From assembly GCA_002372545.1 (NCBI GenBank), contig DFHD01000028.1, positions 1-21,602 on the forward strand: a DNA stretch of 21,602 nt, written 5' to 3'. This DNA comes from Lachnospiraceae bacterium UBA3732 (lineage in GTDB: Bacteria > Bacillota > Clostridia > Lachnospirales > Lachnospiraceae). Under the pieces are notes generated by a model, which saw only the letters and a list, made by a program, of their open reading frames with translations, did not search any database and was not told the DNA's origin. Numbering within the stretch: the first letter of the stretch is position 1; each line of letters opens with the position of its first letter. Position numbers and translations under genes: made by a program. This document shows positions 15,179 through 20,520 of the stretch, in pieces.

Positions 15179-15208
15179 ATTAAACCATAATTTCCCGGCT
15201 TTTGGCAA
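15179..15208 (-). promoter_or_regulatory. Likely promoter of the 64-residue/DUF6882 unit
   Basis: On the minus strand TTGCCA (15208-15203) and TTTAAT (15184-15179) are 18 bases apart, giving a leader of about 15-20 bases before the GGGGAGG site. It lies just downstream of the sigma-factor fragment, so this unit does not depend on the broken genes upstream. Confidence 0.5.
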
Positions 15209-15253
15209 GCAGTGATTTGCCGCAAATATCGGGATCCGGCACGAAGGAAATCT

Positions 15254-15382
15254 TCAGCAATATAGCCGCACCCGGTAGTAGGTTGCCTCGTAAAGCCGGC
15301 GAAAGGCATCCTGATCCCACTGCATGGCCCGCCTGACCAGTTCCGGATCGATATATGTCTTTTCTCCCGTTGTCCCACTCAT
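15254..15382 (-). pseudogene. N-terminal fragment of an ECF-type sigma factor
   Basis: A 42-residue reading frame with a fair ribosome site (GGTAGG upstream of the ATG). It reads IDPELVRRAMQWDQDAFRRL followed by YEATYYRVRLYC and TGA. This matches the first helices of sigma region 2 in ECF sigma factors (LVRRAQ.GD..AF..LYE.TY..V). Nothing after the stop in any frame looks like the rest of region 2 or region 4, so this is a remnant rather than a frameshift of a full gene. Confidence 0.55.
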
Positions 15383-15391
15383 TCCGCTTTC

Positions 15392-15688
15392 CTACCTTTC
15401 ACTGTCTCTGATCAACGCATACCATCTCCCGTCTGCTTTGTAGCAGTAGAAGTTGGCCTTATAATCTTTCCATTTGCCATCTTCGCCCTTTTTTCTTTTA
15501 AAGGTCAGCGTAACTTTTTCTGCCGCCTGCACCTTGACTTCCACACCAAACCGGTCCAGGATCTCATCCTCAACATTCTGATATCTGACGGTCTTCCGCA
15601 CGCCGGACAGCGAAAGACAGCCCTCCTCAGCTTCGAAAGGGCCGTCCTTCTTTAAAATAACGGGATTATACATCACGACGTTCAGCAC
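15392..15688 (-). pseudogene. Chimeric relic: internal peptide deformylase fragment fused to an NTF2-like C-terminus
   Basis: The 98-codon frame opens at GTG 15688 with no ribosome site. Codons 1-37 (LNVVMYNPVILKKDGPFEAE, EGCLSLSGVRKTVRYQ) are the middle of a peptide deformylase, including motif II EGCLSL. Motif I (GxGxAA) is missing because the larC stop lies just upstream, and motif III (HExxH) is absent. From codon 38 the sequence changes to a strand-rich segment ending YKANFYCYKADGRWYALIRD, the look of the last strands of a DUF4878/NTF2-like lipoprotein. It therefore cannot be an active deformylase. It is one of two gene pieces stacked between larC and the DUF6882 unit. Confidence 0.65.
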
Positions 15689-15701
15689 TTGTTTTTTGCA
15701 T

Positions 15702-16679
15702 TTATCCCAGCAGCATGCCTGTCAGAATACCAGGCACCTCATACGTCCGTTTTCCGGCGCCATACCCCACCTTGCGGATCTGGACGTTGCCCGGCCGCCC
15801 GTGATCTGTCACAACAGCCGCCAGAAAAGCTGCTCCCGTGGGCGTGATATATTCGCCCTTCCTGTCGGAGAGGTTGACCGGAAGCCCGCTTGCTTCCAGA
15901 ATATGTGCAACCGCAGGTACCGGAACCGGCAGGATGCCGTGCGCCGTCCGAACAGTACCGCAGCCCTCGGTCAGATCAGTCAGATACACCTTTTCCGGCG
16001 CCAGGTCGGTAAAGCAGATGCTGATAGCACAGATATCTGCGATGGAGTCCAGCGCACCGACCTCGTGGAAAGTCACATCCTCCACGGGAACGCCATGTGC
16101 CAGAGACTCTGCCTCTGCCAGAATACGAAAGATCTTATGCGAAAGTGTCAGGGCCGGTGCCGAAAGCCCGCTGCCATCCAGAATCGCCTTCACATCCCGG
16201 TACGCCCGGTGCACATGCCCATGATGATGATCATTCTCATGATGGTGGTGATCGTGGCCATGGTTGTCCTCATGGTTCTCATCATGATGTGTATGATCAT
16301 GGGCGTGGCCAGGATGATGGTCATGGCCTTCCTGATCGTGGCTCTGCTCATGCTCTTCATGATCATGATGATGTTCATGTTCTTGCTCATGATCGTTCTC
16401 ATGGTCGTGATCATGGTGATGCTCCTCATGCGCCGCCCCGTGCAGATGCCCGTAGAGGTAATCCATATCATGGTCGTGGGTTTCCTCCGGCAGGATCACA
16501 TTAAAATCACAGGCCATCAGCCCGTTCTTCTTCACCGATGTGATCTCTGTTTTTATATCCGGCAGTCCCAGACTTTCCAGTTCCCGCTGCAGTCGCGCGC
16601 GGTCCGCCCCGAGATCCAGAAGCATCCCTACCGTCATATCCCCGCTAATGCCAAAGCTGGCATCGATCATCATGTTCAT
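15702..16679 (-). CDS. larC: Nickel-pincer cofactor nickel insertase, LarC1 domain only, with His-rich insert
   Basis: LarC inserts nickel into the pyridinium-dithiocarboxylate nucleotide, the last step in making the nickel-pincer cofactor of lactate racemase. The N-terminus FGISGDMTVGMLLDLGAD (9-26), the FHEVGALDSIADI block (204-216), YITPTGAAFL (277-286) and VGYGAGKR (304-311) identify the LarC1 domain. Residues 68-157 hold 38 histidines mixed with Asp/Glu, an unusually long metal-binding insert. The protein stops at residue 325, just where the CTP-binding LarC2 domain would begin, and no LarC2 follows in any frame. The ATG at 16679 has GGAGGG at good spacing and its own promoter at 16759-16787. 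It may work with a LarC2 encoded elsewhere, or be decaying. Confidence 0.9.
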   Translation of the reverse strand: MNMMIDASFGISGDMTVGMLLDLGADRARLQRELESLGLPDIKTEITSVKKNGLMACDFNVILPEETHDHDMDYLYGHLHGAAHEEHHHDHDHENDHEQEHEHHHDHEEHEQSHDQEGHDHHPGHAHDHTHHDENHEDNHGHDHHHHENDHHHGHVHRAYRDVKAILDGSGLSAPALTLSHKIFRILAEAESLAHGVPVEDVTFHEVGALDSIADICAISICFTDLAPEKVYLTDLTEGCGTVRTAHGILPVPVPAVAHILEASGLPVNLSDRKGEYITPTGAAFLAAVVTDHGRPGNVQIRKVGYGAGKRTYEVPGILTGMLLG

Positions 16680-16758
16680 ACCCGAAACCCTCCTGCCGAC
16701 TTCCCTTATTTATACCAGTTGCCTCATAAATGATATATTTTTTATCTCTACTAACGCG

Positions 16759-16787
16759 ATTATACACAAGGGAAACAGCGATTTCAA
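16759..16787 (-). promoter_or_regulatory. Promoter of larC
   Basis: On the minus strand TTGAAA (16787-16782) and TATAAT (16764-16759) are 17 bases apart, close to the sigma-A consensus. larC is thus transcribed independently of larB, from which it is separated by the hipBA-like pair. Confidence 0.8.
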
Positions 16788-16904
16788 CCACTCCTATATA
16801 CGTGGAACAACGGAAAAAGGATGGAGCGGAGCGCTTTTGCAATCATTCGGGATACGCACCGTTCCCGGCAGCAGAGCGTGTGCACAATGTACTTGAAAAT
16901 GCGC

Positions 16905-16933
16905 TTGAACAATTCACCTTCAACTGCTATAAT
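16905..16933 (+). promoter_or_regulatory. Promoter of the hipBA-like operon
   Basis: TTGAAC (16905-16910) and TATAAT (16928-16933) have a 17-base spacer. The -10 box runs into the left arm of a long inverted repeat, the usual position for autorepression. Confidence 0.8.
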
Positions 16934-16973
16934 AATATCAATTTTGAAGAAAAATGAGTGTGATTGATATTAT
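16932..16973 (+). promoter_or_regulatory. Probable HipB operator
   Basis: ATAATATCAAT (16932-16942) and ATTGATATTAT (16963-16973) form a perfect 11-bp inverted repeat separated by 20 bases. The arm centres are 31 bases apart, close to three helical turns, so two bound dimers would lie on the same face. It overlaps the -10 box and the start region of the operon, and ends 26 bases before the hipB start codon. Confidence 0.7.
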
Positions 16974-16999
16974 AATAGCTATGTAAAAGGAGTCTTGAT

Positions 17000-17269
17000 A
17001 TGTGGGAATATATATGGGAAACCCCGTCGGAGATTGATCTGGAACTGGCTAAAAGAGTGCAGAAAATCCGGAAAAGAAAAAAAATAACGCAGAAAGAACT
17101 ATCAGAAAGATGTAACGTGAGCTATGGTTCCTTAAAAAAATTTGAGCAAACAGGCGAAATCTCATTAAGGTCACTGACCAAAATCGCCTATGAACTTGGC
17201 CTGATTAATGAAATTAAGAATCTATTTACGAGCAGCACATACAATAGCATTGAGGAGATTACGGGGTGA
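17000..17269 (+). CDS. HipB-like HTH antitoxin/repressor
   Basis: 89 residues with an XRE helix-turn-helix at about 17-72: LAKRVQKIRKRKKITQKELS, then a turn, SYGSLKKFEQTG as recognition helix, and SLRSLTKIAYELGL. In HipBA pairs such a protein neutralises the kinase and represses the operon. AAAGGAG lies eight bases before the ATG. Its stop overlaps the GTG of the kinase gene (GTGA), the standard coupled arrangement. The pair is AT-rich and on the plus strand, opposite to the flanking lar genes, which supports acquisition by transfer. Confidence 0.88.
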   Translation: MWEYIWETPSEIDLELAKRVQKIRKRKKITQKELSERCNVSYGSLKKFEQTGEISLRSLTKIAYELGLINEIKNLFTSSTYNSIEEITG

Positions 17270-18447
17270 AGCACAAGGTTTTAGAAGTATACTACAAAAA
17301 GAAACTGGTTGGAACTCTGGCTGAGACCGAGGACAAACTCGTTGCTTTTCAGTATTACCGTGAATGGCTTAAGAACGGCTTTTCTATAAGTCCCTTTTCC
17401 TTGCCGTTAAGAGATAATGTTTTTATACCGGAAGGTGATTCACGGAGAATATTCGGGGGGCTTTTTGGTGTATTTGACGATTCTCTCCCGGACTCGTGGG
17501 GAAATCTCCTGATGGACAGATATCTGGCGAGTAAAGGTGTTTCAAGAGATTCCGTCTCAAGTATTGACAGGCTTGCTTATATCGGAGAATCAGGAATGGG
17601 CGCGTTGGATTATTATCCATCACATTCAAATGATTTTAATATAAGCGGACTGGATTATGATTCTATCGCAGAAGAATGTTGTCAGATTCTTCGATCGAAG
17701 GAGTCAGATCAGCTGGACATACTATATGATCTAGGTGGTTCGAGTGGTGGTTCCAGACCCAAAATACTTCTTAAAGATGACAAAGGTGATTGGATTGTAA
17801 AATTCCCAATGAGTCTTGACGATCATATAAGCGGAAAAAGAGAATATGATTATTCAATCTGCGCAAAAAAATCCGGTATCATAATGACAGAAACCAACCT
17901 GATCCCCTCAAAACTATGCGAAGGATATTTTAAGACAAAGAGATTTGATCGTGAAGATGGCGAAAAAATATTAAGTCTAACTTTTGCAGGTGTTCTGGAA
18001 ACTGATTTCAGATCACCGTCATGTGATTATAACACTTATATGAAACTGATCAACATTCTTTCCAGAGAAGATAAAAAACAAATAGAACAATTATTTATGG
18101 TAATGTGTTTCAACGTTTTTAACCATAATCTTGATGACCATGCAAAGAATTTTTCGATTCTATGGAAGAACGACAGATGGCAGCTGGCTCCTGCATATGA
18201 CCTGACCCTTAGCAATACATATTATGGCGAACACACAACCTCTGTTAATGGCAAAGGTAAAAATATTGAAGATGATGATCTGATCAGCGTAGGTGTAAAA
18301 GCAGGTCTTTCCCGGAACAAATGTAAGGAACTGATCAATGAAGTCAGAACAAATTCGAGTGACCTGAATGAGTACATGGCAAACGCAAAACAAGCGAAAG
18401 CCGGAAAGGTAGAGTTAGAAGATCGACTCAAAGAAGTACAACAATAG
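17266..18447 (+). CDS. HipA-like Ser/Thr kinase toxin
   Basis: A 393-residue kinase of the HipA family. The N-terminal lobe shows FGGLFGVFDDSLPDSWGNLL (63-82). The Gly-rich nucleotide loop GGSSGGSRPK is at 157-166, the ATP-binding lysine in WIVKFP at 179, the catalytic loop FNHNLDDHAKNFS at 285-297 (Asp 290, Lys 294, Asn 295), and the metal-binding APAYDLT at 308-314 (Asp 312). All catalytic residues are present, so the toxin should be active. Relatives phosphorylate aminoacyl-tRNA synthetases such as GltX and cause growth arrest; the target here is unknown. It starts at GTG 17266 inside the antitoxin stop, with GAGGAG upstream. It ends 24 bases from the converging larB stop, with no terminator seen. 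Confidence 0.92.
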   Translation: MKHKVLEVYYKKKLVGTLAETEDKLVAFQYYREWLKNGFSISPFSLPLRDNVFIPEGDSRRIFGGLFGVFDDSLPDSWGNLLMDRYLASKGVSRDSVSSIDRLAYIGESGMGALDYYPSHSNDFNISGLDYDSIAEECCQILRSKESDQLDILYDLGGSSGGSRPKILLKDDKGDWIVKFPMSLDDHISGKREYDYSICAKKSGIIMTETNLIPSKLCEGYFKTKRFDREDGEKILSLTFAGVLETDFRSPSCDYNTYMKLINILSREDKKQIEQLFMVMCFNVFNHNLDDHAKNFSILWKNDRWQLAPAYDLTLSNTYYGEHTTSVNGKGKNIEDDDLISVGVKAGLSRNKCKELINEVRTNSSDLNEYMANAKQAKAGKVELEDRLKEVQQ

Positions 18448-18471
18448 GTTTTCACTTGTTAAGTCAAATGA

Positions 18472-19209
18472 TCATGATTTAAGGAATCGCTCGATCTGCC
18501 GGCAGATCGCAGCTGCTATGTAACCTGCGCCATAGCCGTTATCGATGTTTACCACCGATATCCCGTTCGCACAGGAATTGATCATTGTAAGAAGGGCGGA
18601 AAGTCCTTCAAATGCAGCGCCGTATCCCACTGAGGTGGGAACAGCCACCACCGGACAGGAGACGAGACCTCCGATCACACTGGCCAGCGCTCCTTCCATG
18701 CCGGCCACAGCCACAACAACCGCAGCCCCCTGCAGAAGCTCCTCCCTGTCAAGCAGACGATGGATCCCGCTTACCCCCACATCATAAAGCCGTTCTACCC
18801 GGACGCCAAAAAACTCCATTGTGCCTGCCGCTTCTTCTGCAACCGGCAGGTCCGCGGTCCCCGCGCTGCAAACCACCGCATAAGGAAGCTTAGTCTTCCC
18901 GGCCTGCTTTATTACATCAGTTTTTTCCCCGGTCTGCCCGGTTCCGTCAGTCCGCTGCGCCTCCACCTTAAGCAGCCGGGACACAGGGTCATATTCCGCT
19001 CCCGGAAATTCTTTCCGGATCAGATCCGCCTGTTCCGCACTTGCTCTTGTCCCGAAAGCGCGTCCGTCCCGCTCCACAAGCTTCCGGTAGATCTCCACCA
19101 GCGCTTCGTCTGTTTTTCTACTGCAAAATACCACCTCCGGAAAGCCTGTCCTTCTTTCCCGGTCAGTATCCAGCTTCGCATACTTTAAATCAACGTAACC
19201 CTTATCCAT
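18472..19209 (-). CDS. larB: Nickel-pincer cofactor biosynthesis carboxylase/hydrolase
   Basis: LarB carboxylates the pyridinium ring of nicotinic acid adenine dinucleotide and cleaves the phosphoanhydride to give the dicarboxylated mononucleotide, the first step of cofactor assembly. The 245 residues have an N-terminal family domain (DRERRTGFPEVVFCSRKTDE) and a PurE-like C-terminal domain from about 110: AVVCSAGTADLPVAEEA, VYDVGVSGIHRLL-type sequence, VVVAVAGMEGALASVIGGLV and VAVPTSVGYGAAFEGLSALL, ending NIDNGYGAGYIAA. These are typical and intact. It lies downstream of larE on the same strand, with a 183-base gap holding a short relic-like frame. larC, its usual partner, is displaced by the hipBA-like pair. 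Confidence 0.95.
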   Translation of the reverse strand: MDKGYVDLKYAKLDTDRERRTGFPEVVFCSRKTDEALVEIYRKLVERDGRAFGTRASAEQADLIRKEFPGAEYDPVSRLLKVEAQRTDGTGQTGEKTDVIKQAGKTKLPYAVVCSAGTADLPVAEEAAGTMEFFGVRVERLYDVGVSGIHRLLDREELLQGAAVVVAVAGMEGALASVIGGLVSCPVVAVPTSVGYGAAFEGLSALLTMINSCANGISVVNIDNGYGAGYIAAAICRQIERFLKS

Positions 19210-19241
19210 CCAGAACCATTTCCTTTTTTATTCACTCTGAT

Positions 19242-19361
19242 TTACATTCGCTCTGATTTAAATCCACTCTGTTTTTCTTCGAACCGGTACTCCTGCCGGA
19301 TTTCCGGATATTTCTCACGATCCACCTTACTCATGAACATTTCATACGGCCGGGCAAACAT
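19242..19361 (-). CDS. Short reading frame between larE and larB, possible gene relic
   Basis: 39 codons from ATG 19361, reading MFARPYEMFMSKVDREKYPE followed by IRQEYRFEEKQSG. The frame is open 14 codons further back (NPYQALYGDFR) to a stop inside the larE end, with no start codon there. Codon use and composition look like real protein, but there is no ribosome binding site before the ATG. I do not recognise the sequence; it may be the C-terminal remainder of a lost gene. Confidence 0.35.
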   Translation of the reverse strand: MFARPYEMFMSKVDREKYPEIRQEYRFEEKQSGFKSERM

Positions 19362-19392
19362 TCTGAAATCGCCGTAGAGTGCCTGGTAAGGG

Positions 19393-20241
19393 TTAAGTAC
19401 TTTTTACGCCATGTCTCTCAACTTCCTGCAGCGCTTCATTCATACTCCCGGTGCGGTAGCCACCGAGGTCTATGGCCACATACTTAAAGCCCAGCCGCTG
19501 CAAGACCTCCTGCACCTCATGGCGGATGGAAAAAAGCCGTTCCGCCTCATCCGGCTCCACCTCTATCCTGGCGAGATTACCGCCATGGACGCGAACCCGG
19601 ACCTGCCGGAAGCCCAGACGATGCAAAAACATCTCGCTCTGATCCACCATTCTTAGGAGCGGAGAGGTGATCCTTTCCCCATATACAAACCGGCTGGCCA
19701 GACAGGCTGCAGAAGGATGGTCCCACGTAGGAAGTCCCATCTCCTTCGAAAGCTCTCTGATCTCCTGCTTGGTAAGGCCCGCCATGAGAAGAGGGCTGTC
19801 TACTTTCAGCTCAGCCAAAGCCTTCATGCCCGGCCTGTAATCGCCGGTGTCATCCACATTGGAACCCTCCACGAGATGATACGGACCGCCCTCAGCCGTC
19901 TCTGCCACCCGACGAAGCTGCCGGAAAAGGTGTGTTTTACAAATATAACAGCGATCCGGCGGGTTTTCGTCAAAGCCGGAAATATCTGCCATACTGCATG
20001 TCATTACCTTCCGTCTAACGCCCAGCTTTCGGCAAAAGTCTTCGGCGTCCCCTTTTTCCTCTTCCGAACAAAACTCAGCATCCGCTGACACTGCCAACAC
20101 CCGGCTGTTTCCCAGAAACTCAGCGGCAGCCGCCAGAAGGAAAGAGGAATCCACCCCTCCGGAAAAGGCGACAGCGACCGGCGCCATTTCCCCAAGGATA
20201 CTTTCCAGTTTTTTCTTTTTTTCGACCAACCCGATTTTCAT
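19393..20241 (-). CDS. larE: ATP-dependent sulfur transferase for nickel-pincer cofactor
   Basis: LarE adenylates the pyridinium dicarboxylate made by LarB and exchanges its oxygens for sulfur. The 282 residues begin with a PP-loop ATP-pyrophosphatase site AFSGGVDSSFLL (25-36); EGSNVDDTGDYRPGMKA (125-141) and PSAACLASRF (176-185) are family blocks. Cys 98 and Cys 101 (DRCYICK) together with Cys 180 give the three-cysteine set of LarE enzymes that carry a [4Fe-4S] cluster and can act catalytically, rather than the single sacrificial cysteine of the Lactobacillus type. The start at 20241 has an AAGGAAAG site slightly far upstream. It is first in the larE-larB order, diverging from prsW across 279 bases. 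Confidence 0.95.
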   Translation of the reverse strand: MKIGLVEKKKKLESILGEMAPVAVAFSGGVDSSFLLAAAAEFLGNSRVLAVSADAEFCSEEEKGDAEDFCRKLGVRRKVMTCSMADISGFDENPPDRCYICKTHLFRQLRRVAETAEGGPYHLVEGSNVDDTGDYRPGMKALAELKVDSPLLMAGLTKQEIRELSKEMGLPTWDHPSAACLASRFVYGERITSPLLRMVDQSEMFLHRLGFRQVRVRVHGGNLARIEVEPDEAERLFSIRHEVQEVLQRLGFKYVAIDLGGYRTGSMNEALQEVERHGVKST

Positions 20242-20325
20242 CTTTTCACTCTTTCCTTCCCTTCAGCCCGGCCTTTACCTTCTCTTATCTCCCGCTCCGT
20301 ACGTACATCATCTGCGAATTAGTTC

Positions 20326-20354
20326 TTGTTTTCATCTCGACATTTTTGTATACT
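20326..20354 (+). promoter_or_regulatory. Likely promoter of the prsW-family gene
   Basis: TTGTTT (20326-20331) and TATACT (20349-20354) have a 17-base spacer. A second overlapping match (TCGACA, 16 bases, TATATT) lies just downstream. On the opposite strand TATAAT occurs in the same patch and could serve larE, but its -35 is poor. Confidence 0.6.
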
Positions 20355-20412
20355 TTATTATATTGAGGCTTTTGGTGCTGTACTATCCGGGAAAAAAGGC
20401 AGGTTATTTCGG

Positions 20413-20431
20413 CCGATTATTGCGTAATCGG
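20413..20431 (+). other. Hairpin in the prsW leader
   Basis: CCGATTA (20413-20419) and TAATCGG (20425-20431) pair perfectly around a five-base loop, within the roughly 160-base untranslated leader. No U-tract follows. Confidence 0.35.
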
Positions 20432-20520
20432 TATGCTGCATGACGGAACCGCTGCAAAAGGCTCTATAACCAAGGATAATGGACAATCCTATACTTGTCA
20501 ATCCGGAAAGGAATCATAAC

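Noticed and set aside
15254..15256. TGA in the sigma fragment as a selenocysteine or readthrough codon
   Set aside because: Sequence beyond the stop does not resemble an ECF sigma factor in any frame, and no SECIS-like hairpin was seen.
15684..15700. AAAAAAC slippery heptamer just past larC as a LarC1/LarC2 frameshift site
   Set aside because: It lies after the larC stop codon and no LarC2 sequence follows, so slippage there would have nothing to join.
15696..16733. Plus-strand 345-codon frame with a long Met/Val/Ile-rich, membrane-like stretch
   Set aside because: It is the antisense reading of the CAT/GAT-rich histidine insert of larC. The minus strand has all LarC motifs, a promoter and a ribosome site; this frame has none.
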